Origin: Chloranthus sessilifolius
Taxonomy: Eukaryota; Streptophyta; Magnoliopsida; Chloranthales; Chloranthaceae
NCBI GenBank assembly: GCA_021018995.1
Contig: CM037588.1
Span: 148,881,725 to 148,945,724 of the forward strand
Length of the DNA: 64,000 nucleotides
Reading direction: 5' to 3'
Position 1 is the stretch's first letter; each line of letters begins with the position of its first letter. This document shows, one piece after another, positions 24,501 to 35,158 of the stretch. The position numbers and the translations under genes are program-made. The notes below the pieces were generated by a model. That model saw only the letters and a program-made list of their open reading frames with translations, searched no databases and was not told the origin of the DNA.

Positions 24501-24728
24501 CTGTGACAACCATCGACACCCTGAAACTCGTACCATCGGCATGACCCTCTAGGTCGTGCCCCATATACACGCACGAAACATTTGGTATATCCAAGCAACT
24601 GGAAAGTAAATCTAATACATAAGAACTAATACTGAACTAAATCTCCAGTTCTATAAGGTAAAGTCAAAACATGAAGCTCAAAAGACAGTTCTGATCTCAT
24701 GCCACCACATGAGCAAAAGAACCAACCC

Positions 24729-24768
24729 GAACCATTGGTGACAAAACAACTGTCACCCCAGATGGTTC
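24729..24768. repeat. LTR hairpin, copy in the ORF3-only element
   Basis: GAACCAT...ATGGTTC outer arms and GGTGAC...GTCACC inner arms. The counterparts at 32325, 34829 and 45546 have different but still mostly complementary inner arms. Confidence 0.75.
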
Positions 24769-26018
24769 GCCAAAAGAATGTCTCACAAAAAATACATTGT
24801 CTTAATCAAAAGGCTGGACATACTAAGCTATATAATTTCTCTCACAAAAATCTATCAAAGTACACATCGGGGTCCTTTAAAAGAAATTCTCAGGAGGGGG
24901 CTCTGACTCCTCCCTAGGCACGTAATCTGAGTCCTCCGAATCAACATCTCCCGAAGCAGCAACAGCTAACACTGAGCCTGTGATGTATAGTCGAAGGAGT
25001 GAGCTACATCATAGCTCAATAGGGAATCAACTGAATGAACATATAAGTCTATCTTACTCGCATATATTCCATGACATTAGAAACATAATTTATCAATAAA
25101 AGATAGCTGGGAAATAGTTTAAGTTATTGAAAGTATGAATTGAATACATTTGTTACTCTACATGTGTTAACTTCTTTTCAATTTTGTTCTCATAGGCCAG
25201 AAGATCTGTCTTGAAACTTAAATCAAATAACTTAAATAATCCTCAAGCAATATAGCATCGAGCCTCAATGGAATACCCTCCATCGTTGTCCAATTGAACT
25301 ATATTTTAATGTACCATAACCCAAGTCCCTTTCTCCTAGGCGACGAGGCGCATAACTCATATACATCCCTAGGATATCTTATTGGTGTACGGATTGGCCG
25401 CCGTACCAGTCACAGATATTCTACGGAGTTAGTCACGGGTATACCGCCGAATCGGTGGGGTATTCTACGAACCTCAAATCAATTGTGTAAAATACATATA
25501 GTTTATCACCATGTAATTGTGCTAATTACAATATTCAAGTTTGTTCCAGGCTCATTCGGATAATTTCTCATTTTACTATACATCCATGGGATGTCACATA
25601 CTCATATGCATCACCTAGATGCTCACATCTCATATACATCCCTGGGATGTCATATACTTACAAGCTTACTGGTTTCTTACTTAGTGTACACACACGCAAA
25701 CACACCTCTTAAATTCACATGCTTTAGTTCAATTTCGATTAATAAGCAATTAACTATGCTCTTAATACACACATGTACATATCACATCACTACATACATG
25801 ATTTCGTAATCAAGGGTGCATGTTTAGAGTATTCCCTAACTCATGTTCTTCAGCCCCAATCATCAAGGTCTAAAGTATCTCCCCATGCTCAAATCCAAGT
25901 GGTCAACGTAAAACATATCTTGTCATACACAAAGTATAAAGAACGATGCAAGAAAGAAGGGTACAAGGCCTCCCAAAACTCCAATGTCAAAAATAGAACC
26001 CACACTAAACTGTCAAAA

Positions 26019-26302
26019 TTGATTAATCGATCCCAACATCGATTAATTAAATTCCCAAATTTGATTGATCGATCTCAAATCAATTAATCGAAATTCCAAA
26101 ATCGATTAATCGATCCCAAATTCGATTAATCGGTTTTTTGAAACTCAGACTTTTCCAACCACTGGAAGTACCTAGACGATTAATCGATTTCAAATCGATT
26201 AATCGAAAACCAAAAATTGATTAATCGAATTTATTTCGATTAATCAGTTTCATGCTTTAGTCTCCAGAATTGATTTATGACAAAAATCGATTAATCGATT
26301 TT
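26019..26302. repeat. Palindrome array, TCGATTAATCGA type
   Basis: Counterpart of 21415-21718 in the other LTR of the same element. Exact and CpG-decayed copies alternate. Confidence 0.9.
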
Positions 26303-26902
26303 GTCATAAAACAGCCCTCTTCGGGCTGTTCTTCCAACTTTGTTTCCTCTTATATCTTTACTCTTTCTATTTCTCTAATTCATCATTAATTCAATAATTT
26401 CATGCACAACACCACACACATCATAAATTAATAAAATCTCACCTTAAATCCAAAGTATAGATGATTAAATGGCTTGGATCAAAAGCTAGGGTTCTTAGCT
26501 TCGACTCCAACGAACCAAACCACTTGTCATCGCAATTAAGTGTCCTCACTAGGCCTTCCAGTAGGCTCCTTCGCATTAACCTCCAAGAATTTACTCCCCC
26601 CTTTCCCTCTAATCTCTCTCTCTCTTCATATATCTCCAACCAACTACCAAAACCCAAGAGAAATAGCTTCTCTTAAGTTATTAGACTATTTAACCCAATT
26701 CTTCTTTGGTGTAAAACACATACACCCCCAACAGGTATATATGGCCATATGAACAGATCCATCACTACACACATGAGCACTTTCACCTCAACCCTAGTCT
26801 AGCCTAAATTATTAAGTTGACCTTTACTTGGTCAAACTTACTACCAGTCAGACACGTATCTCGAGGATACTATTCTAAGCTCAAATTTTTGAGGATGTTA
26901 CA

Positions 26903-27108
26903 TCATCCTTCAGTAGGCGGTAAATTGTGTTTTAACACTTAATTGTCTTTCTTACTGCTTTATGAGTTTATTTTGATGAATATTAACACTTAGGCTCTCT
27001 TTTACTATTTTTCCTTAATATCTGCATATCAACAACTTATTAATAACAAACTAAAGCCTAGCATCAATAAGTTAAGGGTAATAAATAAGTAAATTATGTG
27101 ACTGATCA
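26903..27108 (-). repeat. Athila-type LTR, copy 2, right part
   Basis: Continuation of 19405-20340 after the Tekay-like insertion. It ends with ACTGATCA, followed by a purine tract (minus: AGTTTGGAGATG) that marks the LTR/internal boundary. Confidence 0.65.
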
Positions 27109-29470
27109 CATCTCCAAACTTAAGCTTTGTTAGTCCCTAGCAAACAAGGAAAAATAAAATATCTACAACTATGAATTCAAATAACACTTTCGTAGGGAGC
27201 ACGATTGCAAGTAGAAGATGCAGCAAGCCTTTAAACCCCTAGGTGATCCCTAGTGAAGGAGTTATAGTCTCCTGAAGGTTTTCAGAAAAAGTTACCTACA
27301 AACTTCAAATATTTTTGGATTTTTTAAAACTTAAAAAGGTAAAAAATTTAAATCTAACTAATTTAATCACCACATGGTTGTTACAATCTTTCACTTTTGC
27401 TTTCCATCCCAGCAATTATCCTGTCTCAGAATTCAACAATTTCAATTCTGTAAAGCGTGGAGTGTGTGCGTATCAGTGAATAATTTATTCTTCATAATTT
27501 TTTTAAAACTGCAGATTTAGAAAATATTTTCATCCAAACTCTCAGTATTGGCATACTCTAAAAAACAATAAAAAATTTTGGGTTCTCTCAATATGGCATA
27601 TATGACAAATTCAAAGAATATTTTTGGACTGAAAAGATAAATCTCATAGAATGGATAATCAATTAATTTATATGATTTTTTTATTTATTCATAGTAACTA
27701 TTTCATATATCTCTACTAGACTCAATCTTTTGCAAATCATAAATTACAAAGGTCTTTTCTTTGGCTTGTAATGGGGCTTTGGATTTCAGAAGGTTTCAAA
27801 GAAAGGTAGATAGGATCCAAAATTTTCTTTTCTGAGAATTTAGCTCCTCCTCTTCTTCTTTTCTCTATTTTTCAGTATGTATCTAAAAAGTTGGATAACT
27901 TCTTCCCAATATTTTTTTCTAGTATAAATCTCATTTTAATTCCTTTGCTGTAGAATTACTTTTTACGATTCTTCACATTCAAAAGCTTTTTTATTGTAAA
28001 ATCATTCTTTTCTTCATATTTATTTTTCATGGCTTTTCATTCTTTTTTCATATTCTCTTTTTTCTTTTCTTTAGCTGTACCCTTTTTCTGCATTCTCCTT
28101 ATTCTTAGTAACTCATACTTCTTTCACTTCCTCTTCGCCCCTTTTCTTTTACATTCTAAACTCTTAAAAAATTGTAAGGGTTAAAGGTTGAAAGCTTTAG
28201 GTAGTACATATGGTTAAGGGTTTATAAAATCATGGTATAAAGAAAATTTGGTTTAAGCTTCTAATATGGGTTCAAAGGATAGATATTTATAGGATTTTGG
28301 CTATTTGGCTCTGATTTATCAAAAGATGACATTTGATCATTTTCATGATTTATTAGCATAGATGCTTTATTTCTTTGATATATTTAACAGATAGTCTAGA
28401 CAAAAAATCAGGTTATCATATTCATAGAATATTTTGATTCTAAATTCAATAATATGAAATTTCATATAATCATAAAAGTTCAAAGAAAATTTTCTTGAAT
28501 AAACAGTTTTTCTCTCTTCAAAGAAAGGAAAATATGGCTCTATATCTCACTGGTTTATAATTTGTGAAACTATAATCTAAAAAGTTACAGTTTAGATCAA
28601 TTTATTATTTCAAACATTCATTCTAATATAGTGTTCTAAGAGTTAAACATGAATTATAACTATTCTAACTTCTAATTGTTAGACTTCTATTATAATGAAT
28701 CGTAAGATTTCAGGATTTATAATTTTTTCTATATTACTACTATGTACTGAGAAAAAAAAAAATTTACTAAAAGAAACTAAAACTATAAAAAAAAACTACT
28801 TCTACTAAGAAAACAAAAACTAAAAAAAAAAACTACAACTACTATTATACACAGTAATTGTGTATCCCCCAAACTTAAATCTGACAATGCCCTCATTGGC
28901 ACAAAAATAGGGAACACTAAAATTAGTTTTTTTTTAAATTATTGATATACTAATTATTTACCAAAAAAATCTGTTACCAGATATATTCTCTCCCCCAAAC
29001 TTGAGAGAAAATACTCGCGACTTCTTCTCGGAGTATCAATAACAAAAATGTTAGTAATGTTAGTAACAATCACACTGTTAGTAAAAAAATTAATCCAAAG
29101 AAAATTTCATATATTAAAGAATATTTACAATGAACTAGAAAAGAAAAGGCTAAGGAAAAGAAATATAAACTTAGGAAAAATCTAATGGCTTCATACCTGT
29201 GAGGCTTTGTGATCTAGTAAATCCATACGATCACTCAAGAACCTAATATTATATAGTAGGAAGTATCTTACAATCGATCGTGTTTTACCACGATTTAAAT
29301 TGTAACATACTTGCTGAGAAAAAAATTTCTAACTAAAGTAAAATACAAGAGTTAGTTTACATATTTTACAGAATTTTATTATAGATGGGGCGGTAGCTCG
29401 ACATTGCCCATGAGTATATCAGACATACTAAGAGTCATCCAGTGATATAATGATCACTAACCTTTCTTCG
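27109..29470 (-). repeat. Noncoding 3' internal region of Athila copy 2
   Basis: Homologous to 1-2095 of the window in order. The first part also resembles 48185-48360 (shared CACTTTCGTAGGGAGCACGA). The right end (29390-29470) matches 2005-2095, close to the end of integrase, after which pol is missing. No credible ORF. Confidence 0.65.
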
Positions 29471-30180
29471 TCTGGAATGAAAAATTCTAGGGTTTCATAT
29501 CCTCGTTTGAGAATTAAGAGGGGAGACATGAACAAAATATGTGCTCTCCTCTAATTTTTTGGGTTTTTATAAAACAGTGACGGTGCGCCGAAAGCATTAG
29601 AAAAGGATAACCTCGGTATATATGGTACTTCGGTCACAATATTAGACACACTATCTTTATTATCTTTTTGGGATCTATTTTCAATTTTTATTATTTTTAG
29701 TTTTTCTAGTGGGAAAACATCATCTTTAATTTCAGGCTCATTATCCTTGATCTCGGGGACAACTACTAACGTAGGCATCTCCACATTGTTGTCAATAGTC
29801 TTACCACTTCTTAAAGGCTGAACAACTTGAAGCTATTTTGCGGGAATGAATGTATCTCCTATAAAAACTTGTCCTCCCAGGTTACTCAATGGTCGTAATT
29901 GTACCTGGTTGCTCTCTCGTTCCACCAATTGCGTAGCTAGCTGACCAACTTGGGCATCCAGCTTTATAATGGATTGTGTGTGCGAATGTAAAACTTGAGA
30001 GAATTGAGCGAGCTGGGATAAATCCTTGAAACGCTGATACCACTATTGTTGTAAATCCCTAAGGATTTCAATAATTGTATCATCAAATTCGATGCTCTAA
30101 GGACTAAATTGTTGCTACTCATATGATTGATGTGGCCTCATGGGTCGCAGATAGTTCTGTTGGAAGTTTAGGTACAAGGG
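29471..30180 (-). pseudogene. gag remnant joined to deleted pol, Athila copy 2
   Basis: Matches 5735-6420 of the first Athila element. The longest open piece (29551-29784, 77 codons) is the lysine/glutamate-rich linker before the protease. About 3.6 kb of pol present in copy 1 are absent, with the junction near 29470. Confidence 0.6.
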
Positions 30181-30789
30181 ATATTATGCAACCGTGGATT
30201 CGAGTCGAACCCGTCGCAGTGATGCACACTCTCTAAAAAATATAGAGTCGCCACCCGGAGCTTTTGGTGTCCTGAAAAACCTCAAATCAATATTGATTGT
30301 ACTGAAGTGCTAAATATGATTCTGATTCACCGGTCTACGCCAAAGGCTCTTGGGTAAGGGCTTTGGTTATCGATCGGGAAGGTGTTAGGCACCCGATCAA
30401 CCCTCTCAAAAGTAGTCTCTACTTATGGCCAAAAATAAAATAGAAATAAAAGAAAAAGAGCACTTCCCCTTGCCTAAAGGTACTTGGATCCTATTTATGC
30501 CCCTCCGCACTTGTCGAGATTTCAGTGGCGTAACGACACAAATTAGATGATAGGAGAAAAGATAAGAAGGTAGAGGAATAGAGGGGAGAGCCGGCGCTCT
30601 CGGGCACTTGTAGCACCTCTGTGGTCCTTCACGTGAGGGCGCTTCGGTGAGCTTCAGATAGCTTGGATGATTGAATGATGGGTTCTAATCTCTAAGGCTT
30701 GATAGCTAAGGGGTAGAGGAGGGAGGTTAGGGGATAGTTCTTTCCTAATTCAAGGTTTTTTGGATGGAATATGGGGTCTAAGGGGAACT
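30181..30789. repeat. Unclassified plant repeat interrupted by the solo LTR
   Basis: Contains AGAGTCGCCACCCGGAG and GGGAAGGTGTTAGGCACCC (near 30240-30390), words found in many plant LTR-type repeats. It continues at 45842 on the other side of the nested insertions. No ORF supported. Confidence 0.45.
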
Positions 30790-30804
30790 TTTGATGTGAT
30801 AGCC

Positions 30805-31130
30805 CGGAGCGAGGCATCGCTTGAGCCTCAAGTACCTCGTTATAACTGCTCGAGCGATGAATAGTGCTCGCTCGCACGAGGGATTATAACCGCTCGAGCA
30901 ATGAATAGTAACCACTCAAGCGATGAATAGTGTTCACTCACGCGAGGGCTGAATGCCTCGTTATGACCGCTCGAGTGATGAATAGTAACTACTCAAGCGA
31001 TGAATAGTTTTCGCTCGCGCGAGGGTTTAATACATCATTTTTATCGCTCGAGCGAGGTCAAGTGCTGGCTCGAGCGAGGTTAAGGGACCGCTCGAGTGAG
31101 AAATAGTTCTCGCTCGGGCGAGGTACTACA
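30805..31130. repeat. Palindrome array, CGCTCGAGCG type
   Basis: Repeated CGCTCGAGCG, CTCGAGCGATGAATAG and CGCTCGCGCGAG words, many with CG-to-CA/TG decay. It lies in the first part of the solo LTR, before the conserved GAGGTAGGGAA block (31293), where the younger LTRs carry the TCGATTAATCGA array. Confidence 0.88.
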
Positions 31131-32324
31131 CGTTTACTTATTTGGATTATTCTTTTGGTGTATATCATAGGAGCTATGGTTCCCAAGGGTTCTGGAGGCC
31201 ATTCTAAGCTTGTTCTTAAACCATAAAATGTAGGTGTAACGCGAGTTGTTACGCGTAAACATCTACGAGAAAAGAGTGCGTTGGAATTGCTTTGAGGTAG
31301 GGAATATCTTGAAACATGTACTTTAATTCATCAGATCATATATGTAGAACAATTCTAGTGGATAGTCATATATCAAATGTGTTTTCAAACAAGGGTGTGT
31401 GTAAATTCAAAAGTGAAACTATGAGGTCCCCAAGGAACATGAAAAATGTAATAAAGGGCATCTAGATGATGCATTAAATCAGTGACATCCCAGGGATACA
31501 GATGAAATTTAACGGTGAAACAAAAGAAAAGTGATAAGGCCTAATGTAATAAAATTAGCACAATCACGGTGAATAACTATATGTAAAGCACATTCGATGT
31601 TTTTGTTATTTAAGGTTTAATTAGAATACCCCACCGACGTGGAGGGATACCCACGACTGACTCAGCAAGATATCCGTGACCGGTACGGCAGCCAAACCGT
31701 ACACCTATAGCACATCCCAGGGATGTTGAATTGAGAATAGACCCCGCCACCTAAGAGAAAGGGGCCTGGGTGGTATTGAATTTTAACATATAACAAATGT
31801 CTATTTAGATGAAGATGGTGGGTATTCCATCGGGGCTCGATGCTATATTGCTTGGGGACTACTTAAGTTAAGATTTAAGTGATTAGGCCAAATCCATAAT
31901 TACATTAGTAAGATGGGAATAAACAAAGTCATACAATGTAACAGTTGTATCTATCATTTCATTTCGATTATTCCAATTGTCTCTTCAGTAGTTCTATCAG
32001 ATAAATTGTGCTTTTAAACTATTTTAACATATATATGAGAGCTTAATTTATATGTTCATTGTGTTTTCTCTATTGAGCTAGGATGTAGCTCACCCCTTAG
32101 AATATATGTCGCAGGTCCAGTGCTAGCGGCAGCAGAAGTTTCTAGAGACGCTGATTCGGGGGATTCGGATTACATGCCCGGAGAAGAGTCAGAGCCTCCT
32201 CCTGAGGAATTCTTCTAGGAGACCCATTGCGTACTTTGAGAGTGAGTTTGAGATCATTTGGTACAGCTTGGTATGTCAAGCCTTAGTTATCTAAAATATA
32301 ATTAAACACTATGATTCTTTAGGT

Positions 32325-32361
32325 GAACCATCTGGGGTGAACGGTTTATCACCGATGGTTC
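32325..32361. repeat. LTR hairpin, solo LTR copy
   Basis: GAACCATC...GATGGTTC outer arms and GGTGA...TCACC inner arms. Counterpart of 34829-34864. Confidence 0.75.
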
Positions 32362-33129
32362 GGGTCGGATCTTCTGCTCATGAATTGGCATGGGACTCGA
32401 ACTGTCTATCGAGTTTTTCTTTTAAATTATTATAAATGCATGGAAACTTGTTTAGAGTAGATTCTCGTATTTTACCTTGTGGTTTATGGCTTGTATTACC
32501 AAAGCTCCGTACAGATTTATCGAGCACGGCCTTGAGGGTTGTAATATCCCAAAAAATCGCGTTAAACAGTGACCTCGGGATCCATGCCCAATTGGTCACA
32601 AGTTTGACCAATTAGGAGATCAAGGGTTAGCATAGAGTGTAATGAACGGATGAGATATGATGGTTTGAGTGATTATGTGGTGTGCGATGTGAATGAGAAG
32701 TCGCATACACCAACCGCGGTGTATGTGCTCAACACAGAAGGAAGGGGATAGATAAAAGGGTTTAATAACCCTAAAAATCTGAAATTTGGTTGTTGAGAGA
32801 GGAGTAAAGAAGAGAGAGAGAGGAGTAAAGAGATTGAACAAGAGTTATTATGAGTGATTGGAAGGGGGATTCTAGCATTAAAGAGACCGAATCGACGCGG
32901 AGAATTCGTTCAAGCTAAAGCTGGAACCCTAGCCTTTCCAACCACTCGATTTGAAATCAATTTGAGATTGATTGAAGGTAAGATTGTTATAGTTTAAATG
33001 CATGGATTAAAGGGTTAAATTGTAGTTATAAATGGTGTAAAATGTAGGGTAAAAAGCTTAGAAAAATGGAGGAAGAAGTAAGGAAAGAGATTTAGAAGAG
33101 CAGCCAGAAGGGGGCTGAATCTGGCAATT

Positions 33130-33587
33130 TCGATTAATCAAAATTGAGTTTCGATTAATCGAAATTGGCCAAGAAGTTGAAAAGTTAGAGGACCCCAATC
33201 TCGATTAATCGAATTGGGTTTCGATTAATCGACTTTGGATTTCGATTAATCGAATTGAGAATCGATTAATCGACTGGGAGCCTACAGTGGACTCCAGTGG
33301 AGAAAAGAAATGGGCTTGATGAAATCGACTAATCGAAATGAAAATTCGATTAATCGATTTGTAATTTCGATTAATCAATTTGGGATCAATTAATCGATTT
33401 TGGAAATTCGATTACTCGAATTGAGAATCGACTTGATAGAGCAGAGAATTTCGATTAATCGAATGGGAATCTCGATTAATCAATTTGAGAATTGATTAAT
33501 CGATATTAAATTTCGATTAATCGATTTTGGTAATCGATTAATCGAATCAGATTCAATTAATTGATTTTGGAAATCGATTAATCGACT
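33130..33587. repeat. Palindrome array in 5' LTR
   Basis: More than a dozen exact or near copies of TCGATTAATCGA with variable linkers of about 8-20 bp. Counterpart in the 3' LTR at 43839-44303. Confidence 0.92.
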
Positions 33588-34544
33588 GGGCTAGTTGATG
33601 TTGACTTCTGAGTTTGACTTTAAGATTTTTGGGGGGTCTTAGACCTCCTTTATTGCATCTTTAGTGATGTGTTTCACATGTTATGTGGTACCATAGGTGG
33701 TACATGTGAGCTAGTGCACAAGGACCCATGTGGGACCTTGATGCATTGATCAAACGAAGACTTGAGGTAGGGAACTTCTTGAACATGTACTTTAATTTGC
33801 AAGAGCATGTATGTAGTGATATAGATTTAATTTCAAATGTTTCATTGCTTAAAGAGTTTGTGAAAAAGAGTGTGTGTGTGACATCAATAAAAGTAATCAC
33901 AATGAACCATCCCCAGGGGATGAGGAAGTAAAGAGATAAGAGCATCAGGTGTGATGCAAGTGAATGGATACATCCCAGGGATGTATCCAGGATTGAATCG
34001 TGTTTGATAGGGCCTAACTGATATAAGATAGCACATCTACACGGTGAATAACTATATGTAAGGCACCGATATTTTTGTTATTTGAGGTTTGATAAGGTAC
34101 CCCACCGACGTGGCGGGATAACCACGACTGACATGGTAAGATATCCGTCACCGATACGGCGGCGAAACCGTAGGCCAGTGCAGAGGCTTATCCGTACATA
34201 GTAAGCACACCCCAGGGGTGTTGATTGAGACTAGTGAAACCCAGCCACAAGTCCCCAGGGGAAAGGGGCTTGGGTACTAATTGTATTCCCAGGGAATACG
34301 TTAAAACTGTCTATATAGATGACGATGATGGGTATCTCATCGGGGCTCGATGCTATATTGCTCGAGGATTACTTAAGTTGAAAGTTTAAGTTTTACTTTA
34401 GGCCTTTTTAGCATCATTCATGAATAAATAAAAGACATGAGTAAACTACCAGTAAAATGTAATGCTTTTTAACTGTTTTCATCAGTAACTGCATAGACAC
34501 ATCATGCATGGCATATCATGGAATATATGTGAGTAATAATTTAT

Positions 34545-34715
34545 ATGTTCAACTGTGTTTTGTTCCCTATTGAGCTAGGATGTAGCTCACCCTATAGACT
34601 ATACGTCGCAGGTCCACTACTAGCAACTGCCGAGGCTTCAGGAGACGCTGACCCCGGTGAGTCGGACCTTGCTGTCGGAGACGAGTTGGAGCCACCTCCG
34701 GAGGACTTCTTCTAG
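34545..34715 (+). CDS. 56-codon conserved ORF inside the 5' LTR
   Basis: ATG at 34545 and stop TAG at 34713. The peptide starts MFNCVLFPIELGCSSPYR and ends in the acidic/proline tail DELEPPPEDFF. The 3' LTR encodes the same peptide (45262-45432) with few substitutions. The older solo LTR (frame open from about 32039 to 32218) and the ORF3-only element (minus, ending near 24884) encode recognisable versions whose tails read EESEPPPEEFF and EESEPPPENFF. Conservation at protein level, including the stop position, across divergent LTRs argues for translation. No family recognised. It is too short for most gene callers. Confidence 0.5.
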   Translation: MFNCVLFPIELGCSSPYRLYVAGPLLATAEASGDADPGESDLAVGDELEPPPEDFF

Positions 34716-34828
34716 AGGACTCCGTTGTGCCGCTTTGAGGGTTTGGAGAGATTTTGTACGGCTTGGTATGTCAAGCCTTGTTTGATTAAACAATGTATAT
34801 GTGTAAATTTGTGATTTTTCTTTTGGGC

Positions 34829-34864
34829 GAACCATCTGTCATGATTAGCTATCATCGATGGTTC
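34829..34864. repeat. LTR hairpin, 5' LTR copy
   Basis: Eight-base outer arms GAACCATC/GATGGTTC. The inner arm has one mismatch compared with the 3' LTR copy at 45546-45581, where GATGA pairs with TCATC. Confidence 0.75.
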
Positions 34865-35069
34865 AGATCAGTTCTCCATTCATGCAGAGGCATGAGGGTA
34901 GAACTGTCTTTTGAAAAATGCTTATATAGTGATTTAATTCCGCAGTTTCATTTACTATTTCAATTCTGTGCTTGATATACCAATGTTCCATGCTTAGCTA
35001 AGGGGCACGGTTAAGATGATCGTGTTGATGGCACGGGTTTCGGGGTGCTAAAATCTGGGCTGTCACAGT

Positions 35070-35081
35070 TGGTATCAAAGC
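35070..35081 (+). promoter_or_regulatory. Primer binding site, tRNA-iMet type
   Basis: TGGTATCAAAGC two bases after the LTR end. One mismatch to the complement of the plant initiator tRNA-Met 3' end (TGGTATCAGAGC), the usual primer of Tekay-type chromoviruses. Confidence 0.9.
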
Positions 35082-35158
35082 TATTTCTTTTAGCAATTCT
35101 GACAATTGTTCTTTTGGTCAGAACATAGGGGCTTCTGCTAACGAAACTTTAGTTTCAA

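Larger units (their letters stand above)
20341..26902 (-). mobile_element. Tekay-like non-autonomous element carrying only ORF3
   Basis: Two long terminal repeats (24502-26902 as 5' LTR, 20341-22296 as 3' LTR on the minus strand) flank 2.2 kb that contain a PBS remnant, an array of CGATTAATCG words, a TATA-like box and a decayed homologue of the 520-codon ORF3 at 41411. Gag and pol are absent: the PBS is followed within about 15 bp by the array. A polypurine tract adjoins the 3' LTR. Part of the 3' LTR, about 450 bp at its distal end, has been lost, so no target-site duplication can be read. It sits inside an Athila-type LTR. Confidence 0.78.
24502..26902 (-). repeat. 5' LTR of the ORF3-only element
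   Basis: 2401 bp with TGTGACAACC at the left and GATGTTACA at the right edge (TG...CA in either direction). Holds an array of TCGATTAATCGA words (26019-26302), CCC-GGG palindromes, the co-varying hairpin (24729-24768) and the conserved LTR peptide frame (about 24884-25015). Confidence 0.85.
32540..35067 (+). repeat. 5' LTR of the Tekay-like element
   Basis: Begins TGTAATATCCC and ends GGGCTGTCACA. It contains a palindrome array (33130-33587), several CCC-GGG palindromes (33908, 33967, 34208, 34284), a 56-codon ORF (34545-34715) and a hairpin (34829-34864). A TATA-like GATAAAAGG lies at about 32751. Confidence 0.92.

Noticed and set aside
35070-35081. tRNA gene at the PBS
   Set aside because: Only 12 bases match the tRNA-iMet 3' end; there is no cloverleaf. 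It is a primer binding site.
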